Shown in pieces: positions 1 to 5,685 of a stretch of 5,685 nt of DNA. Below the pieces are notes generated by a model. That model made no database searches and had not been told where the DNA came from. It saw only the letters and a list, made by a program, of their open reading frames with translations. Location: the NCBI GenBank assembly GCA_030430345.1, contig JAUIFT010000225.1:1-5685 (forward strand), given 5' to 3'. Source of the DNA: Calditrichia bacterium (GTDB lineage Bacteria; Calditrichota; Calditrichia; RBG-13-44-9; J042). The translations under genes were made by a program, and so were the position numbers. Numbering within the stretch: position 1 is the first letter of the stretch; every line of letters begins with the position of its first letter.

Positions 1-288
1 GATGAAGAACTGCCGGTGATTGTTACCGCGTATGAATTGGCACAAAATTATCCAAATCCGTTTAACCCGGAAACCACGATTCTTTTCGCCTTGCCGGAAA
101 GTGGTGCTGTTCAACTGGAAGTCTACGATTTGCTAGGGAAAAAAGTCGCAACATTGATAGATGGCCATAAAACTGCCGGCCGTCATTCCGTTCAGTTCGA
201 CGGCAGTGAACTGGCCAGTGGCATGTATATTTACCGGTTGAGTGCCCATGGGCAACAGCTGACGAAACGGATGCTGCTGATTCGTTGA
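1..288 (+). CDS. C-terminal end of a secreted protein with type IX secretion (Por) sorting tail, 5' truncated
   Basis: The reading frame is already open at base 1, so this is the last 95 codons of a longer gene; the GTG at 16 is internal and not a credible start. The visible part is almost entirely one domain. It has the sorting-tail opening 'LAQNYPNPFNPETTI' (fragment residues 13-27), the middle motif 'VYDLLGKKVATL', then 'GRHSVQFDGSELASGMYIYRL', and a basic end 'LTKRMLLIR'. This pattern matches the FlgD-like/Por secretion tail family (T9SS type A sorting domain), a beta-sandwich that directs proteins through the type IX system and is normally cleaved off at the outer membrane. The function of the mature protein cannot be told because its body lies outside the window. 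The stop is TGA at 286-288, facing the ClC gene 11 bp away. Domain assignment is strong; use of T9SS in this organism is inferred from the family. Confidence 0.88.
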   Translation, partial: DEELPVIVTAYELAQNYPNPFNPETTILFALPESGAVQLEVYDLLGKKVATLIDGHKTAGRHSVQFDGSELASGMYIYRLSAHGQQLTKRMLLIR

Positions 289-299
289 TTACCAGCGGA

Positions 300-2402
300 T
301 TATCGCTTTTGCAGCAAGGATTTAATATCCTTTTTGTTGCCAAGCACCAGCAGTTTATCATCATGTTGTATCTTATACTCGGGCGTTGGAATAGCGCCCG
401 GTCGATTGGGCAGGCAGTCGTCGGCCAGCGCTGCTTTCCGGATCAGGATGATCTCGATGCCATAACGGGCCCGCACGTTTAGCTGGCGAAGCGATTTACC
501 GATAAATCTATCCGGTGGATCTACTTCCATCAAACTATATCCTTCCGCCAGTTCAATTGTACGCTCCTTACTCACAGCGGTCACCACGCTATGCATGCCT
601 CCGGCAAGGTCCCATTTGAAAATCTCCCGGTTGTAGGCATCAATAACCTGTTTGCGGCGGATCGACCCCACCAGTTTTTCATTATTCCTGCTCTTCATAA
701 CCGGTAATTCATCGACATTAAAACGTCCGAAATGATGCATCACCAGATCGAGATTGTCGTCCAGGTAAAGATAGACCGGAGGCGGATGGGCGATATCCGC
801 GGCAATGACCAGACTGGATAAATACGCTTCGTCTTTCAGGAACTGTTTCAGGTCCTGAATGGAAATAGTGCCGATCAGGGATTCCTGACGATCCACCACA
901 AAATATTCCTGGTGGTGGCTGCGAATCATACAGCGAATCAAATCGGTAAAAGTGGAATTGCCGGAAATAATTTCGACATCTTCATTGAGCACATCTTTCA
1001 CCCGGATGCCCTTTAACATATTCACATCCTTGCCTTCAAATATTTTTAATCCTTTCCGCACCAACTTCATGGTATAGACGGATTCCCGTTTCAGGTAAGT
1101 GGCGAGGAGAAGGGAAATAATGCAGGAGGTCATCAATGGTGCGATGATCAGGTAATCGTTGGTGATTTCAAAGAGTATCAGTATAGCGCTAATCGGGGCA
1201 TGTGTCGTTCCGGCGACGACGGCGCCCATGCCAACCAGGGCATACGCCCCGGTATCTGCAGTTACCTCCGGCCAGAGAATATTTGCCTGTACACCAACAG
1301 CGGCACCGAGCAAAGCGCCGATAAACAGGGAAGGGGCGAATATGCCACCCGATCCACCGGAACCAAGCGTTAAGGAAGTTGCAATAATTTTAACCAGGAT
1401 AAGGATTAAAAGAAATTCGCCGAAATCGGCGCCGCCGAGTAAAGCATCGGTCGTTTCGTAACCCACACCATAAATTTCCGGAAAACCCAGTGCTATGATG
1501 CCGACGATTAACCCGCCGACCCCCGGTTTTAAATATGGTGGGATCTTTAGCGCCGAAAAAAATAGACTGCTGCGATCCAGTGAAAGTATAAAGAATACTG
1601 CCACTAACCCGGAAAGTATGCCGAGCACTGTGTAGGGCAAAAATTCGAAAGGACTGACCAGATGATATTCCGGCACATGAAAAGCCGGCGAATCTCCGAT
1701 AAAATGCCGGGATACTACCGTCGCCACTACTGAGGAGATAACGATCGGGCTGAATTGGGTAACGGCAAAATCGCCGATAATAACTTCTACCGCGAAGAGT
1801 GCCCCGGCAATCGGTGCGTTGAAGGTTGCGGCAATGCCGGAAGCGGCCCCGCAGGCCACAAATGTTCGCAGGCGCTTTGCTGATACTGACATTAACTGCC
1901 CAAGCACGGAGCCGATGGCAGACCCGATTTGCACGATAGGACCTTCCCGGCCGGCAGACCCGCCGGAACCGATCGTTAAAGCAGCGGCAGCAAATTTACT
2001 AAAAATCACCCGGGGACGAATAATTGCGCTTTGAGTGGTTACTGCTTCCATTACTTCCGGAACGCCGCTGCCTTTTACCTCCTGCGAATAAAAGTGGATA
2101 ATACAGCCGACCAGTAAACCACCGATCATGGGAAGAAACAAGCGATGCCACCAGGGGAGTGCCCGAACTGTTTCCAGAGAGAAAACATCGGTAAAGAAAA
2201 ACCAGGATTGCAGCAAATCGATCGCTTCCCGGAAACCAATGGCGACAAAAGCACCCAGATTGCCAATCACAATGGCCATCAAGACCATAAAGATTTGTTC
2301 GCTGCGCCGCAATCCGCCGATCACATTGATAATCCGGTCCAGGTACTGCCGGCGCAGGCGAATAAATTTGATGATTGTTTTTCGGAGCTTTTTCTGGTTC
2401 AT
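300..2402 (-). CDS. ClC-family chloride channel/transporter with tandem CBS and RCK_C (TrkA_C) domains
   Basis: Predicted inner-membrane anion channel or Cl-/H+ exchanger, 700 residues, complete (ATG at 2402, TAA at 300). The ClC membrane core spans about residues 35-450 with all signature loops: GSGVP (111-115, Ser112 at the anion site), GREGP (151-155, Glu153 the gating glutamate), GIFAP (353-357, Phe355) and Tyr443 in 'SVYTMKL', matching the anion-coordinating tyrosine 445 of E. coli ClC-ec1. The residue aligned with the internal proton glutamate 203 of ClC-ec1 is Val207, as in ClC channels. The cytoplasmic part has CBS1 (about 467-523), CBS2 (about 532-590) and an RCK_C/TrkA_C domain (about 611-697; 'GKSLRQLNVRARYGIE' and 'DDKLLVLG'), both being nucleotide/ligand-sensing types. 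Start choice: the frame stays open upstream but has no ATG, GTG or TTG nearby, and there is no strong Shine-Dalgarno. Convergent with the preceding gene and divergent from carAB. Anion selectivity and mechanism are inferred. Confidence 0.95.
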   Translation of the reverse strand: MNQKKLRKTIIKFIRLRRQYLDRIINVIGGLRRSEQIFMVLMAIVIGNLGAFVAIGFREAIDLLQSWFFFTDVFSLETVRALPWWHRLFLPMIGGLLVGCIIHFYSQEVKGSGVPEVMEAVTTQSAIIRPRVIFSKFAAAALTIGSGGSAGREGPIVQIGSAIGSVLGQLMSVSAKRLRTFVACGAASGIAATFNAPIAGALFAVEVIIGDFAVTQFSPIVISSVVATVVSRHFIGDSPAFHVPEYHLVSPFEFLPYTVLGILSGLVAVFFILSLDRSSLFFSALKIPPYLKPGVGGLIVGIIALGFPEIYGVGYETTDALLGGADFGEFLLILILVKIIATSLTLGSGGSGGIFAPSLFIGALLGAAVGVQANILWPEVTADTGAYALVGMGAVVAGTTHAPISAILILFEITNDYLIIAPLMTSCIISLLLATYLKRESVYTMKLVRKGLKIFEGKDVNMLKGIRVKDVLNEDVEIISGNSTFTDLIRCMIRSHHQEYFVVDRQESLIGTISIQDLKQFLKDEAYLSSLVIAADIAHPPPVYLYLDDNLDLVMHHFGRFNVDELPVMKSRNNEKLVGSIRRKQVIDAYNREIFKWDLAGGMHSVVTAVSKERTIELAEGYSLMEVDPPDRFIGKSLRQLNVRARYGIEIILIRKAALADDCLPNRPGAIPTPEYKIQHDDKLLVLGNKKDIKSLLQKR

Positions 2403-2442
2403 GAGAAATAAACTTTCGGAAAACCGTTGTTTTTGCCGAACG

Positions 2443-2493
2443 AAATTCGCTAAACTGCAAGGGGCAAATGGAAGTAAATTCGCCGCATTGTAA
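2443..2493. repeat. Direct repeat pair AAATTCGC, 33 bp apart, possible operator
   Basis: The octamer AAATTCGC occurs at 2443-2450 and again at 2476-2483. Similarity continues to the right (13 of 18 positions shared: 2443-2460 against 2476-2493, ending CTGCAA and TTGTAA). The 33-bp period is close to three helical turns, so both copies would lie on one face of the DNA. They sit about 41 and 74 bp upstream of the ClC start codon, where an activator or repressor could act. This may still be chance in a region this short. Confidence 0.25.
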
Positions 2494-2506
2494 TAGCGGT
2501 TTTTTT
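2483..2506 (+). terminator. Terminator-like hairpin, CCGC/GCGG plus seven T
   Basis: CCGC at 2483-2486 can pair with GCGG at 2496-2499 across a 9-nt loop, followed directly by seven T (2500-2506), with a possible extra G-U pair (G2482 with T2500). The layout is that of a short intrinsic terminator for rightward transcription. No rightward gene ends here. If functional it would stop transcripts running antisense through the ClC gene before they reach the carAB promoter region. The stem is only 4-5 bp, so support is weak. Confidence 0.3.
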
Positions 2507-2541
2507 GATGAGAAGAAAAGTTGCCCGGGAAAGATTTATCC

Positions 2542-2572
2542 TTTGTTTCTGGCGGAAAAGTGCTTACTTTTG
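2542..2572 (+). promoter_or_regulatory. Candidate Bacteroidota-type promoter for carAB
   Basis: TTTG at 2542-2545 is followed, after 19 bp, by TACTTTTG at 2565-2572. This matches every fixed position of the Bacteroidota primary-sigma consensus (-33 TTTG, about 19-21 bp, -7 TAnnTTTG). An exact match is unlikely by chance in a 534-bp region, and the strand and location suit carA. Transcription would begin near 2578-2580, giving a leader of about 355 nt. The weak point is that the phylum of this organism, and therefore its sigma-factor specificity, is not proven. Confidence 0.45.
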
Positions 2573-2650
2573 CGCCCGGAATCTGTTGTTAACCAATACC
2601 TGGAGTAACGATAATTCTGGGAGATGTGAAGAACGAAACGGATCAACCAT

Positions 2651-2693
2651 CAACGAATGGCAATTTGGGGCCTTGCCGCTTAACCATTCGTTG
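2651..2693 (+). repeat. Perfect 10-bp inverted repeat in the carAB leader
   Basis: CAACGAATGG at 2651-2660 is the exact reverse complement of CCATTCGTTG at 2684-2693, separated by 23 nt. Inside, GGCAA (2659-2663) can also pair with TTGCC (2673-2677), sharing the GG with the outer arm, so two nested or alternative stems are possible. A run of seven T (2720-2726) begins 26 nt beyond the right arm, too far for a standard intrinsic terminator. It may be an RNA structure in the leader or a protein-binding site on DNA. Confidence 0.5.
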
Positions 2694-2820
2694 GCTCAAG
2701 TTCATTCCCGACCCTCTTCTTTTTTTAAGCTACTCGGGCATCCTATTCTTTTTCCCTTTTATCCAATTCCCATCAATTTTATTCGCACTGTTTCAAAATT
2801 ACCCCCAAAAATGTGTCATC

Positions 2821-2853
2821 AGGAGCTACGCTGGCGTTCTTGGATCTCCTTTT
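2821..2853 (+). terminator. Possible attenuator hairpin upstream of carA
   Basis: AGGAG at 2821-2825 can pair with CTCCT at 2846-2850, enclosing a small ACG/CGT helix (2828-2830 with 2835-2837), and is followed by TTT (four T from 2850 to 2853). It lies 83 bp before the carA start, downstream of the U-rich leader, where an attenuator would be expected. The stem is short and the U tract is brief, so this is a candidate only. Confidence 0.2.
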
Positions 2854-2920
2854 GTGCAAATTGCCGGATCGATGCGCTTACCATTTATTTCTTCGCACAA
2901 TAATAAATTAATAAAATACA

Positions 2921-2929
2921 GAGGTAGGA
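2921..2929 (+). promoter_or_regulatory. Ribosome binding site of carA
   Basis: GAGGTAGGA contains two overlapping Shine-Dalgarno-like cores (GAGG and AGGA). AGGA ends 7 nt before the ATG at 2937, good spacing, and the flanks are AT-rich. This fixes the carA start and also gives the N-terminus expected for the family, a short tail before 'RLTLEDGSVFEG'. Confidence 0.8.
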
Positions 2930-2936
2930 TAAAATT

Positions 2937-4031
2937 ATGAGCTATAACAACGGTAATGAAGCAAGTCTTCAAAGCGGACGCCTGACCCTGGAGGATGGTA
3001 GTGTCTTTGAAGGTTATGTTTTCGGGAAGAACGGCGCCAGTGCCGGAGAGGTCGTTTTTAATACTGGTATGGTTGGTTATCCGGATACTTTAACCGATCC
3101 TTCTTATTTAGGGCAAATCCTGGTGATGACTTATCCTTTAGTTGGGAATTATGGCATTCCGCCCCACAAGCAAATAGGCAAACTGGAGCGCAATTTTGAA
3201 TCATCCCGAATCCAGGTGAAGGGGTTGATAGTTTCGGATTATTCCACGGACTACAGTCATTGGCACGCGGAAAAAAGCCTTGATCGCTGGCTGAAAGAGT
3301 ATGACGTCCCGGGATTAAGTGGCGTAGACACCCGCGCGCTTACTAAAAAACTCCGCGCCAGCGGCACAATGCTGGGGAAGATCGAGATTAAACGGGAGAG
3401 TGTGGATTGGTATAATCCGAATCTGGAAAATCTGGTTGCCACCGCCAGCATTGATGCACCGGAAACTTATGGAGACGGGAAAAAAACGGTGGTGTTGATC
3501 GATTGCGGCGCTAAAAACAATATTATCCATCATCTCATGAAAAGAGGTTTTAAGGTGATTCGGGTGCCCTGGGATCATGATCTCAGCGATATCCAGTTTG
3601 ATGGCTTGATGATTTCCAATGGTCCCGGCGATCCGAAAATGTGCCGGCCAACCGTTGTCCAAATTCAGGAAACCATTGCCCGGAATATTCCGGTGTTTGG
3701 CATCTGTATGGGGCATCAGTTGCTGGCACTTGCTGCCGGTGCGGATACCTTCAAACTTAAGTACGGGCATCGCAGCCAGAATCAACCGGTGCTGGAAGTT
3801 GGCACGAACCACTGCCTGGTAACTTCCCAAAATCATGGGTTTGCAGTCGATGATCGGAGCCTGCCGGAGGACTGGTCTCCTTGGTTTGTCAACCTGAACG
3901 ATCAAACCAATGAAGGCATCCGCCATCAGTCCGGCCGCTTTATGAGCGTGCAATTTCATCCGGAAGCGATGCCCGGGCCTGTCGATGCAGAGTATCTCTT
4001 CGATGAATTTGCCCGCATCGTAAACAGCTAA
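2937..4031 (+). CDS. carA: Carbamoyl-phosphate synthase, glutamine-hydrolysing small subunit
   Basis: CarA hydrolyses glutamine and channels the ammonia to CarB, the first step toward pyrimidines and arginine in the cytoplasm. The protein has 364 residues, close to the usual 360-385. The CarA-specific N-terminal domain (about 14-150) has 'LEDGSVFEGYVFG', 'GEVVFNTGMVGYPDTLTDPS', 'YPLVGNYGI' and 'GVDTRALTKKLRASGTM'. The class I glutamine amidotransferase domain (about 184-360) has 'SNGPGDP', the nucleophile Cys257 in 'FGICMGHQLLALAAGA', 'SQNHGFAVD' (297-305), and the other triad members His341 and Glu343 in 'VQFHPEA'. All catalytic residues are present. The linker between domains is short (about 168-183), and 'VVLIDCGAKNNII' followed by 'VIRVPWDHD' resembles Bacteroidota CarA more than E. 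coli CarA, which has 'DFGAK'. carB follows after 65 bp on the same strand, so the two are probably cotranscribed. Confidence 0.98.
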   Translation: MSYNNGNEASLQSGRLTLEDGSVFEGYVFGKNGASAGEVVFNTGMVGYPDTLTDPSYLGQILVMTYPLVGNYGIPPHKQIGKLERNFESSRIQVKGLIVSDYSTDYSHWHAEKSLDRWLKEYDVPGLSGVDTRALTKKLRASGTMLGKIEIKRESVDWYNPNLENLVATASIDAPETYGDGKKTVVLIDCGAKNNIIHHLMKRGFKVIRVPWDHDLSDIQFDGLMISNGPGDPKMCRPTVVQIQETIARNIPVFGICMGHQLLALAAGADTFKLKYGHRSQNQPVLEVGTNHCLVTSQNHGFAVDDRSLPEDWSPWFVNLNDQTNEGIRHQSGRFMSVQFHPEAMPGPVDAEYLFDEFARIVNS

Positions 4032-4096
4032 TCTTGGATAGCGTTTCAAGAAATTTTTCAAACGATCTTATCAAAACTTTATAAGGATAAAAAAGT
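4032..4096 (+). promoter_or_regulatory. carA-carB spacer with carB ribosome binding site
   Basis: The 65-bp spacer is AT-rich, with no terminator (only short imperfect inversions such as TCTTG/CAAGA at 4032-4036 and following) and no obvious promoter. AAGGA at 4083-4087 lies 9 nt before the carB ATG at 4097 and is a good Shine-Dalgarno sequence that fixes the start. CarB is therefore probably translated from the carA message by its own ribosome entry rather than by stop-start coupling. Confidence 0.7.
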
Positions 4097-5685
4097 ATGG
4101 ACATCAAAAATAATGACATCTTAAAACCGGAAAAAGTGATCGTTTTGGGATCGGCGGCACTGAAAATCGGAGAGGCGGGAGAATTCGATTATTCCGGGAG
4201 CCAGGCGATCAAGGCGTTGAAAGAAGAGGGAATTCATACCGTTCTGATAAATCCCAATATTGCCACCATCCAAACCTCCGAGCATCTGGCAGACAAAGTC
4301 TATTTTCTGCCGGTAACCCCGGCGTTTGTCGAAAAAGTGATTGCCCGGGAAAAACCCGACGGCATTCTCCTCAGCTTTGGCGGGCAAACGGCCCTGAACT
4401 GTGGACTGGAACTTTCTAAAAATGGAGTGTTTGAAAAATACAATGTGCAGGTGCTTGGCTCTCCCATTCAGGCGGTGATTGATACGGAAGACCGGGAAAT
4501 CTTCGCGCAGCGTCTGGATGAAATAGGGGCCAGTTCGGCACGGAGCCAGGCGGCGGAAAGTGTCGATGAAGCGATAAAAATCGCCGAGTCGCTCGGATTT
4601 CCGGTAATTATCAGAATCGCCTACGCCCTCGGTGGCTTGGGGTCCGGGGTCTGCCGCAGCCGGGAAGAAGTTGCAACGCTCGCCCGGAAAGCGCTATCCT
4701 ATACGCCGCAAATCCTGGTAGAAGAATACCTGGAAGGCTGGAAAGAAATCGAATATGAAGTCATGCGGGATCAGTATAATAACTGTATTACCATTTGTAA
4801 TATGGAAAATTTTGATCCGATGGGGATTCACACCGGGGAAAGCATTGTCGTTGCACCGAGCCAAACCCTTTCGAACCGGGAATATCATTTATTACGGGAA
4901 GTGGCAATCAAGGTGATTCGCCATTTGGGAATTGTCGGAGAGTGTAATATTCAGTACGCCCTCGATCCGGAATCGGAAGAGTACCGGATTATCGAGGTGA
5001 ATGCCCGCCTGTCCCGTAGTTCTGCACTGGCATCCAAGGCAACCGGCTATCCGCTGGCCTTTATTGCCGCCAAGCTGGCCCTGGGATATGGCCTGCACAA
5101 TCTCCCCAATGCAATCACCCGGGTAACAACCGCTTTCTTCGAACCTTCCCTGGATTATGTGGTGGTAAAAATTCCCCGTTGGGACCTGAAGAAATTCAGA
5201 ATGGTTTCCCGGGAAATTGGCTCCAGCATGAAATCGGTTGGAGAAGTAATGGCGATTGGGCGGAAATTCGAAGAGGCTCTGCAAAAGGCCTTAAGAATGC
5301 TGGAAACCGGCGCGCAGGGATTGGTCGCCAACAACGGATTTGAATTCGAAGACCTGGAGAAGGAGCTGATGAATCCGACAGAAGAGCGGGTATTTGCCAT
5401 CGTCGATGCAATGAAAAGCGGCATGGAGGTAGACGACATTCACCGCCTTTCTCATATCGATAAGTGGTTCCTCTACAAAATCGCTAACGTCGTGAAAATC
5501 GAGAATCAGCTGGAAAGGAGTGCCGGTGATAAACTACCGCCCACATTACTGAAAACCGCAAAACAAATGGGTTTTTCCGACAAGCAAATCGCCATAATTA
5601 CCGGGAGCACTCAACGGAGTGTGCGGGAGTGGCGCCATCGCCATAACATCCGCCCATTTATCCGCCAGATCGCCCGCAGCATCGA
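4097..5685 (+). CDS. carB: Carbamoyl-phosphate synthase large subunit, N-terminal half, 3' truncated
   Basis: CarB makes carbamoyl phosphate from bicarbonate, ammonia supplied by CarA and two ATP. The window shows 529 complete codons plus two bases, about half of the usual 1,070 residues. Visible are the carboxyphosphate-forming half (about 1-400) and most of the helical oligomerisation domain (about 410-529). The pre-ATP-grasp part has '[20 protein letters not shown]' and '[11 protein letters not shown]'. The ATP-grasp part keeps residues aligned with E. coli active-site positions: Arg133, Arg173 in '[14 protein letters not shown]', Glu210, His245 in 'GIHTGES', Gln286, and the metal ligands Glu300 and Asn302 in '[20 protein letters not shown]'. 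'[11 protein letters not shown]' and 'IDKWFLYKI' follow. The sequence closely resembles Bacteroidota CarB. The last visible stretch (about 519-529) departs from the family's usual '(V)KQIDTLAAE'. The second ATP-grasp half and the allosteric domain lie beyond the edge. Confidence 0.98.
   Translation, partial: MDIKNNDILKPEKVIVLGSAALKIGEAGEFDYSGSQAIKALKEEGIHTVLINPNIATIQTSEHLADKVYFLPVTPAFVEKVIAREKPDGILLSFGGQTALNCGLELSKNGVFEKYNVQVLGSPIQAVIDTEDREIFAQRLDEIGASSARSQAAESVDEAIKIAESLGFPVIIRIAYALGGLGSGVCRSREEVATLARKALSYTPQILVEEYLEGWKEIEYEVMRDQYNNCITICNMENFDPMGIHTGESIVVAPSQTLSNREYHLLREVAIKVIRHLGIVGECNIQYALDPESEEYRIIEVNARLSRSSALASKATGYPLAFIAAKLALGYGLHNLPNAITRVTTAFFEPSLDYVVVKIPRWDLKKFRMVSREIGSSMKSVGEVMAIGRKFEEALQKALRMLETGAQGLVANNGFEFEDLEKELMNPTEERVFAIVDAMKSGMEVDDIHRLSHIDKWFLYKIANVVKIENQLERSAGDKLPPTLLKTAKQMGFSDKQIAIITGSTQRSVREWRHRHNIRPFIRQIARSI

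Larger units (their letters stand above)
2403..2936. other. Divergent intergenic region between clc-type gene and carA, no convincing gene
   Basis: These 534 bp separate the start of the ClC gene (-) from the start of carA (+) and should hold the control signals of both. Two long overlapping + frames exist, ATG 2508 to 2903 and GTG 2626 to 2940. Neither resembles a known family, they exclude each other, and the strand is pyrimidine-rich from about 2697 to 2800, which lowers stop-codon frequency by itself. I see no tRNA, tmRNA, SRP RNA or recognisable riboswitch core. The sub-features are listed separately: direct repeats, a terminator-like hairpin, a promoter candidate, an inverted repeat and a possible attenuator. 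The last 40 bases before carA are AT-rich (2898-2919). Confidence 0.75.

Noticed and set aside
244..253. Ten-base palindrome GCCCATGGGC
   Set aside because: Lies inside coding sequence, has no loop or partner, and is expected occasionally by chance.
318..335. GGAT-TTAAT-ATCC followed by five T as a terminator for the first gene
   Set aside because: A 4-bp stem with two A-T pairs is too weak to call; it also lies inside the ClC coding end.
1999..2460. 153-codon minus-strand frame overlapping the ClC start
   Set aside because: It is a frame-shifted copy of the ClC N-terminal coding sequence with no domain of its own.
2707..2738. CCCGA/TCGGG inverted repeat around the T run
   Set aside because: Only 5 bp with a 22-nt loop, expected by chance.
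2853..2898. TTGTGC...GCACAA inverted repeat before carA
   Set aside because: Six base pairs separated by more than 30 nt; not enough to call a structure or operator.
2505..2903. Open frame on + (ATG at 2508) across the intergenic region
   Set aside because: Rich in Cys and Trp, no family resemblance, contains the promoter candidate, and overlaps another open frame; the low stop frequency is explained by the pyrimidine-rich strand.
2579..2936. PyrR-type or known riboswitch control of carAB
   Set aside because: No PyrR anti-antiterminator consensus and no riboswitch core that I recognise could be found in the leader.
3315..4061. 248-codon open frame antisense to carA
   Set aside because: It lies wholly opposite a gene with all family motifs, has no recognisable domain, and is a shadow of carA codon usage.

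Overview
This window looks like ordinary chromosome from a bacterium of the FCB (Fibrobacteres-Chlorobi-Bacteroidetes) superphylum. Three things point there. The first gene ends in a type IX secretion (Por) sorting tail of the 'QNYPNPFNP-T-I' kind, common in Ignavibacteria, Calditrichota, Balneolota/Rhodothermota and related lineages. Both carbamoyl-phosphate synthetase subunits carry Bacteroidota-like sequence signatures, such as 'IDCGAKNNII' in CarA and '[12 protein letters not shown]' in CarB. The intergenic region before carA contains an exact match to the Bacteroidota promoter consensus TTTG-N19-TAnnTTTG. The exact phylum cannot be settled from this much sequence. The base composition is moderate and even, and nothing suggests mobile elements, CRISPR arrays, tRNA or rRNA.

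Layout, left to right. Positions 1-288 (+) hold the last 95 codons of a secreted or surface protein, cut by the left edge. Positions 300-2402 (-) hold a complete 700-residue ClC-type chloride channel/transporter with two CBS domains and a C-terminal RCK_C (TrkA_C) domain; it converges on the first gene with only 11 bp between stop codons. Positions 2403-2936 are a 534-bp divergent intergenic region with no convincing gene. It contains a pair of direct repeats 33 bp apart, a terminator-like hairpin, the promoter candidate, a perfect 10-bp inverted repeat, a long pyrimidine-rich stretch and a possible attenuator hairpin. Positions 2937-4031 (+) hold carA. After a 65-bp spacer, carB begins at 4097 and runs off the right edge about half way through (529 complete codons seen; the family is about 1,070 long).

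Functionally, carA and carB form one operon: CarA releases ammonia from glutamine and passes it to CarB, which makes carbamoyl phosphate for pyrimidine and arginine synthesis. The ClC protein is an unrelated membrane transporter on the opposite strand. If the promoter candidate is real, carAB mRNA has a leader of about 355 nt, unusually long, and this is the most interesting part of the window. It is U/C-rich, has stable-looking hairpins and carries a weak 104-codon open frame that ends in an ATGA overlap with carA, loosely recalling UTP-sensitive attenuation of E. coli pyrBI. That parallel is inference only. I did not find a clearly new biological system.
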